From Artemia franciscana (Eukaryota; Arthropoda; Branchiopoda; Anostraca; Artemiidae), in contig NC_088872.1 in assembly GCF_032884065.1 (NCBI RefSeq), positions 6,318,186-6,382,185 of the forward strand: a DNA stretch of 64,000 bases, written 5' to 3'. Numbering within the stretch: the first letter of the stretch is position 1; each line of letters opens with the position of its first letter. The notes under the pieces were generated by a model. That model was not told where the DNA came from and ran no database searches. It saw only the letters and a program-made list of their open reading frames with translations. A program made the position numbers and the translations under genes. Below are positions 1-8,746 of the stretch, one piece after another.

Positions 1-1504
1 ACCCTACATAGCAAGAGAAAATCATTCAGCTAGGATATGCTTTATCTCTATCCCCCTCCTAATGTGCAGAAATATGGCCCAAATCTCATATTTTCAATGC
101 ATTTAACCTCCTGTCACCTGTTTCTCTAGTTATTGTTTGTCACATTTGGTTTAATTTACAGCTACATGGGTTGAAGTTAGAGAGACATATTGACAAAAAA
201 AATGGGAAATTGGAAATTTCAGCAATAGATTTTTATATTTGGAGGATTGAGGGGTAAAGTAGAGCAAAGTTGTACATAAAATGTGTTACCAGCTATTATT
301 CTAAAAATTATGAAGCATGAATTATTTTTTGTATTATGTTTTTTTCTTTTCAGGTCCTTCTCTAGGGCTTTACCAAATCAAACATTCTATACCTAGAAAA
401 ATTAGCAACAAGCTATAGTCTATATATATATAAGCTTATGTTATTTAACTATGACTTATGGAATTTATATGGCAATCAGGAAATGGATACAAGCTAAAGC
501 AAGTAAAAAAGAAAAAAAACTTCCCTATATAGCTCAGGAGACTTTTAATAGATTACTCTTCTGATAATTGCCTATCATACATAATTTAAATATTTACCCC
601 TGTACAGTAGGGCGTTAAAACAATCTATCACAATGTAAAGATATATTTAGATACAATGCTGATTTACAAATTCCAAGATTCTTTGTTGTAGTTTTCATAA
701 ATTTGTTGATAAAGTGTCATATATTAATCATTTTTTATTTTATGTCATAAACATTAGCCAAACTTAACTTCTCAATAGAACTTGAGTGTGGTGGCTATAA
801 TGCACAAGTACTGCAAAAATCTTACAACATATTATGTGTCATGGTAACAGTTCAGTGAGAAAAAAAAAACTATTTTCCTAGTTTAGCTGAATTTGTTATA
901 TTTTTGTACTTATCAGAAATATTTTGTTAATTTTAGGCAGCTGCTCCCCCCCCCCCTCAAAAAATTCTTACACATTTGCTGGTTTATACTTAACTAGTAT
1001 TCTACTAAAAACAAAATTAATATATATTTTGTATTGAGGAAACATAAAGCACTTCAGATTTTTTTTTTATTAAGATTAAGCAGTTTGCTGTTTTCTTTTC
1101 ATTATAGAACTGCACTTAATTTTTTATGATAACAAATAGCTATGCTTTAGGCTATAAAAGAGCTATTAGAATGTTATATTGCAGACATGTTGGTTATGAA
1201 GTGTTAGGACCAGAGAATGACATTAAAACTTGACTTCAAAACAACTTCTCTGTTTCTAAGCTAAATAAAACTCTAGATAATTATTGCTCTCTGAAATCAG
1301 GGTTCCTATGTTTTGAGTAAGATATTGATAGTCAAATTGAATTTTTTCTTCTCTATATATATAATATTTGGCTTTCAAATCAGTTAGGTAGGTCTACTGT
1401 TTTTTTGTTAGGCTAAGCCTATGATAGTGCTTTATTGTGAAGAGTCAAAATTTGTAGGGATTGCAAAGGCTAGCCTGAACAATATGTTATTACAAGTTAT
1501 GAGG

Positions 1505-2335
1505 TTAAAAACTCTGTTTGGTAAAATTCTAGTTTAGATAAATTTGTATTATCTTGAAAAAGGTATAGGTTAGGAAAATGAAACTTTCAGGGATGGGTCT
1601 GGAGACTAAACTATGTAATGGGAAAGTGTTTTGAAGCATATAACTCTACTCCTTCTCTCTCTTAAAAATATTTACCTTAAATTACTTTAAATCACATTGT
1701 CCAATGAAATAAGGATTAAATCCTGTAGAATTGCTGGTTAGTGATGAAGACAGTTGGAAATCTCAATATTTGGTCTACAACCTTAAAAATGACTGTGTTA
1801 TAAAAGTGCAAAATAAATCTTCTACTTAGATGACAAGAAAAAAAGCATTTTTAGGGTCATAACTTTGTTTAATTCCAATTTATGAGGTTTCCAAGATTTG
1901 GAAACTTCCAGGAAATACATTTCCTAAATTCAAATACGAAACACTGATAGCCTATGGCTTAAGATTCTACTCAAGTAACAAGAATTGCATTTTCAGAGGT
2001 AAAACAAGAGAAATAGAAACTGCTAGCTGAAAATTAAGGTAAGATATTGTTTTGCCAAAATTTTAATAGTTAAAGACCAGTCAAGTATGCAAAATTCTAA
2101 GACTTAAAAATCAGAAGAGGGTTATCACATAAGCTTAGCAATAGCTTCTCAGAGCATATTTTTAGTTATGGATTAATCACTAAAAGTTTCATTCTTCTAA
2201 CACAACTCCTTTCAAAGATAGCAAAAAGTAGCTAAACTGGGATTTCACTGGAAATTTAATCTATAGCCTGGTATTAGAATTCCAAATTCAAAACAAAAAA
2301 AGTCAAACTAGAATTTTACCCTCTGTTTAGGGTAG
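1505..2335. mobile_element. TIR element of a dispersed family, left arm
   Basis: The ends carry an inverted GGTAAAATTCTAGTTT motif (about 1520 and 2310), followed inside by an inverted GAAACTTT(C/T)AG motif (about 1580 and 2180), so imperfect terminal inverted repeats exceed 100 bp. Internal sequence, for example the AATTGCATTTTCAGA region near 1985, matches the element at 55296-55925. It is non-coding, so a MITE-like DNA transposon is the likely class. Confidence 0.6.
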
Positions 2336-2494
2336 CTCAACAAAGCCAAAATCTTATCATTTAGGACTTTTTATAGATGATTTTGCTTTTAAAGTATGAA
2401 TAAAACATTTTCCAAGATATTATCTGAACAACTTAACCAAAGATTCCACTAATTTAGCCCCTTCCTATCTCTTCAAATATACCAGAGTATGTTA

Positions 2495-2572
2495 GATAAT
2501 TTTTCAACTCACTCTGACCTCAAATTAATGTGAAATATGTAAAATCCGGAGGATATTAAGCCAGCGCTAAAT
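2495..2572. other. Left-arm-specific 78-bp block at LINE 3' junction
   Basis: Between the shared sequence ending at 2494 (ACCAGAGTATGTTA) and the LINE end at 2573, the left arm carries 78 bp of mixed composition. The right arm lacks it and has a different 101-bp block in its place. This is probably the original genomic flank. Confidence 0.85.
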
Positions 2573-2985
2573 CATTTAATTATAATAGAATGCCACTCTT
2601 AACAAAAAAAGTTACGACATTGAATAACTATGCTTATAAGCATTAACTTAAACCAGTTCCAGTTCCAAAAATTGTAGGGAGGTATATGGACTAACAACAA
2701 GTCCTTTCACCTCTTTGACTTCTTCTTCAGAAAAACTAGCTACTGGAAGCTCTATTCTGCTCCAGTCTGCGAACAATGGATATATACGATTATGAACAAT
2801 AATACACTGTTATTGATTGTGGGAAGTGCGAGTACCTGAGCTACCTGTCCCCAGCAGTTTAAGGCACTAGGCCGGCCGGTACCAATACGGCTCTTCCTAC
2901 TCATTCCCGCTCTCTTCTGCACAATCAAAAACTATGGATAAATCGCGTCCCATTAAAAATTGACTTCTTCAAGCTTTAATCCTTA

Positions 2986-5784
2986 TTAAACAATATTTCT
3001 CTTCTTTAAGGTATCAATTGCTGCCTTAAATATCTTACGATCAATTTCCCATGGCAGGTTAGAATCCAGGATAGCTGTATAAGTATTTGGAATCTTAGCC
3101 AAGGAGCAGAAACGCTTAAGAGCAACAGTCTCCTCACTCTGAGCCTGGCAATCAAATAAAATATGCTGGATTGTTTCCTCTGTTGAAAAGCAGATTCGGC
3201 ATAAAGGGGAATGATGTAGCTTCCAATTAAATAACAAGCTATTTAGAAGTAGGGCACCTGATTTCAGTCGGTAATATAGCACTGTATTTAATCTTGTATG
3301 AAATGGCGATAACATTAATGTACTGTGATTAACTTTGGATCTTTGCCTGATAATATCTCGTGAATTGAGGTCAGAGGAAGGACTAGGAGATAACATGGAA
3401 GCCTTTGCTGCTAGAGAATCAGCCATATCATTATATTTTATACCTTTATGACTAGGAACATGTTGAAAATAAACTTCATTTTCCTTGATCTTAAGATTAA
3501 GAAGCTGTCTTCTAATATTATATAAATCTTTGTCATTAGCAATTCTATTAATATTTTGGATCAGTAGTAATGCTGATTTAGAGTCGGAGAGACAGAGTAT
3601 ATTTTCAGATTCAATGTTATAATTTATAAGAGCATCCAAGGCCAGGCGGATGGCACATAATTCAGCAGACAGGATAGAAGATCCCAATGGGAGAGGAGAA
3701 TAAATATTCAAATTCAGGGATGGGATACATGCTCCTGCTCCAGCTCTTTCCCTCTGGACGGATCCATCAGTATATATTTTTCCATAGTTGGGGTAAGCCT
3801 TTGAGATGTGTTCAGCCAAAATAGTCTGGATCTCATAATTAGGAATCAAATCTTTACTAATAGAGATAAGTTCTACTTGACAGCTTGGAGGACTCATTTC
3901 CCATGGGGGGGACTCAGTAAAGGGATATGCATGAAGCGAATGTTGATTCCAGTTTGGGACCTCCAGTTGAAACTGATTCCATGATGAATGGGCATTGGGA
4001 CAGGCTGACTTCTCAGCAAAGGTATGTGCATATACAGCATGCTTGGCTCCATAAGCCTGGATTTGCGAGAAATACTTTATCCTTAGACTAGATGCTCTTT
4101 CACTTAGGGACACTAATCCCGACAGTGTTCTTAACTTTGACAGAGGAGTATGCTTATGCACACCCAAAGCTATTCGAATAGCAGAATTTTGTAAAGATTC
4201 AAGGATTTTGAATGAGGATGGGGGACGAGCTGAAAATATTTGAATTCCATATTCTATATTTGAACGAATATATAATTTGTAAAAATCCAAAATAATCTTT
4301 GGGTGACATCCCCACTTACTTCCAGCAAGTCTTTTTAGAATACAAAGTCTCTGAATAATCAGAGATTTCAAAGAATTAATATGTTCATGCCACTGCATTT
4401 TAGAATCCATTAATAAACCAAGTAACTTCACTGAATTGCAAAATGGGATCTCCCTTGGGAAAATTGTCAGTGGATTAGGAGGATCTAGAGTACCATTAGT
4501 AAATATAATGGCTTTAGTTTTACTGATTGATATTGGGAAGCCAAATGCTAAAGAGAATCTCTGGACTAGACATATATCATGTTGAATAAGGCTTTGAAGA
4601 AGGTTAATATCCCTTCCTGACTTCCAAATGATCAAATCATCTGCATAAAGGCCAAATGATGCATGAGATACTTGAAATTCAGAAACATACAAGTTGAATA
4701 GAAGAGGACTCAATATTGCACCTTGAGGAAGTCCTCTCGTAATGGGGCATTGCTCACTTCTAGACTGATTTACTTGAACGTAAAAATATCTATCAGTTAG
4801 AAAAGACTTTATAAAACTTATAAAAGGATACGGGAAGTCAAGATTTATTAGGATTTCCAATAATTTATTGTGGACTACATTTCCATAGGCATTCGACCAG
4901 TCAAACAGAACAGCCATTGTGACATGTCTTTTTTTGAGGGAATTACAAACATCAATTTCTAGCCGGGTAATGTTATCTAAAGAGCTATGTCCTTTTCTGA
5001 AACCTGTTTGTTCACTAGGAAAGAGATTGTTGACTTCAGAAAACCACTCAATTCTTGATAAGACAAGCCTTTCCAGAACTTTACTAAAGGAAGGTAATAC
5101 TGATATAGGACGGTAAGACTTGAGATCATTAGATGAATAAGAAGGTTTTAAAGCTGGGAATACCTGAGCAATCTTCCAGGCATCTGGGAACTTTTGACTT
5201 GACCAAATAAGATTATAAAGACTTAAGAGGGCTGTATGAAACACCTTTGGGGACTCAATAATCCACTTCATATAAATACCATCATAACCTGGGGAAGACT
5301 TGATGTTAAGAGAATTAAGTGCTACACAAAATTCATCTTGGGAAAAAGGTTTCATCAGAGTACCCTTATAAGAACAGGTAAGAGGGAGATTACAAAAAGG
5401 AGGTCGGCTGGGATGAAAATCTGAGCAATCATTTTTAAAAACATTGGTAAACAGATCTGCCTTCTTTTTATCTGATACAATTGGATATCCATCCTGAATG
5501 ATATCATATCTACGGTCATCATTAGGCTGCTTTCCACTATTTAGTTGGCTAATGAAATTATGGACCTTTGAAATTGGGGTTCTAAAACTGATACTTGAGC
5601 TGAAATTCAGCCATGTACTCTGTTTAGCTCTCCTACAAATTAGTTTCACCTTAGCACATGACTGCTTATAAAAGATTGCTGTTGACTGAGATGGGTGCTT
5701 TTGAAACATTTTACGAGCCTTTCTTTTTGCCAGAACTGCAACCCTACACTCATCATTCCACCAATTCTTGGGTCTTGGAGCCAT
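2986..5784 (-). CDS. Reverse transcriptase / RNase H ORF of LINE (left copy)
   Basis: This 932-residue frame encodes the polymerase part of the retrotransposon and would copy its RNA at a nicked target. The order is: a WWNDEC motif near residue 8, RT motifs RPIS near 225, FDWSNAY (motif A Asp295), GLPQG at 351-355 and YADD at 380-383. RNase H follows with YTDGS (Asp673), SAEL (Glu708), SDS (Asp734) and His779/Asp789. A C-terminal C-x2-C-x8-H-x4-C knuckle lies at 862-879. No stop or frameshift is visible inside. The ATG lies in a 32-bp overlap with the endonuclease frame. It differs from the right copy at residue 284 (Lys here, Arg there). Confidence 0.93.
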   Translation of the reverse strand: MAPRPKNWWNDECRVAVLAKRKARKMFQKHPSQSTAIFYKQSCAKVKLICRRAKQSTWLNFSSSISFRTPISKVHNFISQLNSGKQPNDDRRYDIIQDGYPIVSDKKKADLFTNVFKNDCSDFHPSRPPFCNLPLTCSYKGTLMKPFSQDEFCVALNSLNIKSSPGYDGIYMKWIIESPKVFHTALLSLYNLIWSSQKFPDAWKIAQVFPALKPSYSSNDLKSYRPISVLPSFSKVLERLVLSRIEWFSEVNNLFPSEQTGFRKGHSSLDNITRLEIDVCNSLKKRHVTMAVLFDWSNAYGNVVHNKLLEILINLDFPYPFISFIKSFLTDRYFYVQVNQSRSEQCPITRGLPQGAILSPLLFNLYVSEFQVSHASFGLYADDLIIWKSGRDINLLQSLIQHDICLVQRFSLAFGFPISISKTKAIIFTNGTLDPPNPLTIFPREIPFCNSVKLLGLLMDSKMQWHEHINSLKSLIIQRLCILKRLAGSKWGCHPKIILDFYKLYIRSNIEYGIQIFSARPPSSFKILESLQNSAIRIALGVHKHTPLSKLRTLSGLVSLSERASSLRIKYFSQIQAYGAKHAVYAHTFAEKSACPNAHSSWNQFQLEVPNWNQHSLHAYPFTESPPWEMSPPSCQVELISISKDLIPNYEIQTILAEHISKAYPNYGKIYTDGSVQRERAGAGACIPSLNLNIYSPLPLGSSILSAELCAIRLALDALINYNIESENILCLSDSKSALLLIQNINRIANDKDLYNIRRQLLNLKIKENEVYFQHVPSHKGIKYNDMADSLAAKASMLSPSPSSDLNSRDIIRQRSKVNHSTLMLSPFHTRLNTVLYYRLKSGALLLNSLLFNWKLHHSPLCRICFSTEETIQHILFDCQAQSEETVALKRFCSLAKIPNTYTAILDSNLPWEIDRKIFKAAIDTLKKRNIV

Positions 5785-6688
5785 TGTAAAAACGTACCCT
5801 AGTCATTGGAATTGCCGATTTAGCTGACTCCAGCAGGATTGATCTCAAATTGGACTCAATGGCATTAATATCATAATTAGGAGAAACAAAGGAAAAATCT
5901 GCTTCATTTAATATCTCACGAAAAAGGGACCAATTACCTTTGGAGTTGATAAATGTAGGGACGTAGGGTTTGGGAGTGTAGCATAAATCTTGAAATGATG
6001 TAAGAATTGCACAATGATCAGATTGGAGAGACGACACCTTTACCATCTGAACTAAATCATAATATGAAGAAGGACCTAGAAGCAAATCTATAGTTGAGAA
6101 AGAGTTAGAAGAAATATTATACCTGGTCTGAAAGTCAAATGGAGTGAAAATCAAGGTGTCAGGAAAATTGGACAATATGTACTCTATTCCTCTTCCTGCT
6201 TTGTTGCTACCTGCTGATTGTTCCCAGAGAGGACTGTGGGCATTAAAATCACCAAAAATAAAGGTATTATTACCTGATAATTCTGTTTCCAAGATACTTT
6301 GGATGTCCTTACTCCCACATGGATTATAAAAGGATTTTATGGCAAGATGGTTACCATTAGCTAAGGTAATTAATATGCCTACAACATCTATTTCATCCCT
6401 GTAGATAGTTAAGGGTTGAGGGGAGTGTTGGATTGAATCATGAACAAAAATTGCCACACCCCCTCCCTTTCTGTTAGTTGATCTATCCTTCCTGTAGCAC
6501 TTGTACCCAGGCATTTTGATTTTCTTGTACTGATGAAGATTAGTCTCTTGTAGACAAATAATTCCAATTCTCTTATCATTTGCACATTGGATAAGATCAG
6601 CAAGTTTATTTGAATTTAAAGAGACGCAATTCCATTGTAGGATCTGCAGCTTAGTTAACATAGGAAGGGTTGAATAGGTGACATGCAT
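5753..6688 (-). CDS. Apurinic/apyrimidinic-type endonuclease ORF of LINE (left copy)
   Basis: This 311-residue frame encodes the EEP-fold nuclease that nicks target DNA for target-primed reverse transcription. Expected active-site residues are all present: Asn20 (QWNC), Glu48 (LQET), Tyr121, Asp147 and Asn149 (GDFNAH), Asp201 (STIDLL), and Asp224 and His225 (SDH). In most LINEs this domain is fused in frame to the RT. Here it is in a separate frame, with a 32-bp overlap with the RT ORF and a 38-bp overlap with ORF1. It has Asn where the right copy has Ser in the SP(N/S)YD motif near residue 277. Confidence 0.92.
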   Translation of the reverse strand: MHVTYSTLPMLTKLQILQWNCVSLNSNKLADLIQCANDKRIGIICLQETNLHQYKKIKMPGYKCYRKDRSTNRKGGGVAIFVHDSIQHSPQPLTIYRDEIDVVGILITLANGNHLAIKSFYNPCGSKDIQSILETELSGNNTFIFGDFNAHSPLWEQSAGSNKAGRGIEYILSNFPDTLIFTPFDFQTRYNISSNSFSTIDLLLGPSSYYDLVQMVKVSSLQSDHCAILTSFQDLCYTPKPYVPTFINSKGNWSLFREILNEADFSFVSPNYDINAIESNLRSILLESAKSAIPMTRVRFYNGSKTQELVE

Positions 6689-7139
6689 GATATTTTGAGA
6701 GAATGGATGATAATTCTGTTCCTATTTCATTGAAAATAGAATTGGAAAAGTAGTATTCTGCAATTTCTTTTGTTATACTGGCTTTTTTATCTTTAGCCAT
6801 ATTTGATTGTAATATTAGGTCCACTGATGCAACATATTTAATTAAATTAGTAATATGAGGTCCAACTCTATCTTGCATAGTTATGGCTTGAGTAGAAATA
6901 TTAGGAAAAGCTGCCACTCTTTCAGACCAAGATTTAGGCTTAGTTTTAGGATTGTTGAGGGATAGACTAGCTTCAGCCACCTTGGGATGCTCCTTAGCCA
7001 ATGGAGGGTAAGAAGTCTTAGTAGGAGGTATGAGTGCCTGATTTGGGTGGTTCTTGTGGACCTGTAGCCAGGGATTTTGAGGAAACCTTTCAACGTTATC
7101 TTGAATTTGAATAGTCTGCTTAGTCCGTCGCTTCTTCAC
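6651..7139 (-). CDS. LINE ORF1 (left copy), short and without an AUG start
   Basis: A 162-residue basic, proline-rich frame precedes the endonuclease. Its position marks it as ORF1, normally an RNA-binding chaperone, but I see no zinc knuckle or RRM. The frame begins with GTG, and between the upstream in-frame stop and the Met in ITMQDRV there is no ATG. It is therefore either initiated unusually or 5'-truncated. It has Lys41 where the right-arm copy has Glu41. The function is inferred from position only. Confidence 0.65.
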   Translation of the reverse strand: MKKRRTKQTIQIQDNVERFPQNPWLQVHKNHPNQALIPPTKTSYPPLAKEHPKVAEASLSLNNPKTKPKSWSERVAAFPNISTQAITMQDRVGPHITNLIKYVASVDLILQSNMAKDKKASITKEIAEYYFSNSIFNEIGTELSSILSKYHACHLFNPSYVN

Positions 7140-7359
7140 GTTTTTCTTAGCACTGCCAACTGATGTACGCTATGGTACTCTCCGCTGCAAGAAAAACGAC
7201 TTTTTGGAGCTCCGCAATAGGTCAGTCATCCGTGCGGACTTCAAGAGAATTCTCTTGAAGTCCGCACGGATGACTGACCTATTGCGGAGCTCCAAAAAGT
7301 CGTTTTTCTTGCAGCGGAGAGTACCATAGCGTACATCAGTTGGCAGTGCTAAGAAAAAC

Positions 7360-7848
7360 GTGAAGAAGCGACGGACTAAGCAGACTATTCAAATTCAAGA
7401 TAACGTTGAAAGGTTTCCTCAAAATCCCTGGCTACAGGTCCACAAGAACCACCCAAATCAGGCACTCATACCTCCTACTGAGACTTCTTACCCTCCATTG
7501 GCTAAGGAGCATCCCAAGGTGGCTGAAGCTAGTCTATCCCTCAACAATCCTAAAACTAAGCCTAAATCTTGGTCTGAAAGAGTGGCAGCTTTTCCTAATA
7601 TTTCTACTCAAGCCATAACTATGCAAGATAGAGTTGGACCTCATATTACTAATTTAATTAAATATGTTGCATCAGTGGACCTAATATTACAATCAAATAT
7701 GGCTAAAGATAAAAAAGCCAGTATAACAAAAGAAATTGCAGAATACTACTTTTCCAATTCTATTTTCAATGAAATAGGAACAGAATTATCATCCATTCTC
7801 TCAAAATATCATGCATGTCACCTATTCAACCCTTCCTATGTTAACTAA
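7360..7848 (+). CDS. LINE ORF1 (right copy), short and without an AUG start
   Basis: Same frame as the left copy, 162 residues from a GTG. The in-frame stop TAG lies at 7327-7329 and the first in-frame ATG is at about 7621, so a conventional start is missing. The product is basic and proline-rich at its N-terminus and helical-looking in its C-terminal half. It shows no recognisable RNA-binding motif. It overlaps the endonuclease ORF by 38 bp in the +1 frame. It is probably the ORF1 of this LINE or its C-terminal part, by position. Confidence 0.65.
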   Translation: MKKRRTKQTIQIQDNVERFPQNPWLQVHKNHPNQALIPPTETSYPPLAKEHPKVAEASLSLNNPKTKPKSWSERVAAFPNISTQAITMQDRVGPHITNLIKYVASVDLILQSNMAKDKKASITKEIAEYYFSNSIFNEIGTELSSILSKYHACHLFNPSYVN

Positions 7849-8746
7849 GCTGCAGATCCTACAATGGAATTGCGTCTCTTTAAATTCAAATAAACTTGCT
7901 GATCTTATCCAATGTGCAAATGATAAGAGAATTGGAATTATTTGTCTACAAGAGACTAATCTTCATCAGTACAAGAAAATCAAAATGCCTGGGTACAAGT
8001 GCTACAGGAAGGATAGATCAACTAACAGAAAGGGAGGGGGTGTGGCAATTTTTGTTCATGATTCAATCCAACACTCCCCTCAACCCTTAACTATCTACAG
8101 GGATGAAATAGATGTTGTAGGCATATTAATTACCTTAGCTAATGGTAACCATCTTGCCATAAAATCCTTTTATAATCCATGTGGGAGTAAGGACATCCAA
8201 AGTATCTTGGAAACAGAATTATCAGGTAATAATACCTTTATTTTTGGTGATTTTAATGCCCACAGTCCTCTCTGGGAACAATCAGCAGGTAGCAACAAAG
8301 CAGGAAGAGGAATAGAGTACATATTGTCCAATTTTCCTGACACCTTGATTTTCACTCCATTTGACTTTCAGACCAGGTATAATATTTCTTCTAACTCTTT
8401 CTCAACTATAGATTTGCTTCTAGGTCCTTCTTCATATTATGATTTAGTTCAGATGGTAAAGGTGTCGTCTCTCCAATCTGATCATTGTGCAATTCTTACA
8501 TCATTTCAAGATTTATGCTACACTCCCAAACCCTACGTCCCTACATTTATCAACTCCAAAGGTAATTGGTCCCTTTTTCGTGAGATATTAAATGAAGCAG
8601 ATTTTTCCTTTGTTTCTCCTAGTTATGATATTAATGCCATTGAGTCCAATTTGAGATCAATCCTGCTGGAGTCAGCTAAATCGGCAATTCCAATGACTAG
8701 GGTACGTTTTTACAATGGCTCCAAGACCCAAGAATTGGTGGAATGA
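7811..8746 (+). CDS. Apurinic/apyrimidinic-type endonuclease ORF of LINE (right copy)
   Basis: This 311-residue EEP-fold endonuclease has all catalytic motifs intact (QWNC, LQET, GDFNAH, STIDLL, SDH), as in the left copy. It starts at ATG 7811, though the conserved fold begins only around LQILQWN near residue 14. It ends at TGA 8744-8746, inside the beginning of the RT ORF. The RT continues in the +1 frame relative to this ORF, which is unusual because these domains are normally one polypeptide. Confidence 0.92.
   Translation: MHVTYSTLPMLTKLQILQWNCVSLNSNKLADLIQCANDKRIGIICLQETNLHQYKKIKMPGYKCYRKDRSTNRKGGGVAIFVHDSIQHSPQPLTIYRDEIDVVGILITLANGNHLAIKSFYNPCGSKDIQSILETELSGNNTFIFGDFNAHSPLWEQSAGSNKAGRGIEYILSNFPDTLIFTPFDFQTRYNISSNSFSTIDLLLGPSSYYDLVQMVKVSSLQSDHCAILTSFQDLCYTPKPYVPTFINSKGNWSLFREILNEADFSFVSPSYDINAIESNLRSILLESAKSAIPMTRVRFYNGSKTQELVE

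Larger units (their letters stand above)
2573..7249 (-). mobile_element. Non-LTR retrotransposon, left-arm copy
   Basis: About 4.7 kb of LINE sequence reads leftward from the palindrome centre. It has a short leader, three overlapping ORFs (ORF1, endonuclease, RT/RNase H) and a roughly 0.4 kb 3' UTR ending near 2573 in an AT-rich sequence. APE endonuclease, RT, RNase H and a C-terminal CCHC-like knuckle occur together in I/Outcast/Loa-type arthropod LINEs; which clade this is cannot be fixed by eye. The 5' end coincides with the palindrome centre, so no 5' flank or target-site duplication can be read. All frames are open, suggesting a young copy. Confidence 0.9.

Noticed and set aside
4919-5116. 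Small frames opposite or inside the LINE RT, endonuclease and ORF1 in both arms
   Set aside because: They are other-frame readings of the LINE ORFs and occur symmetrically in both arms.
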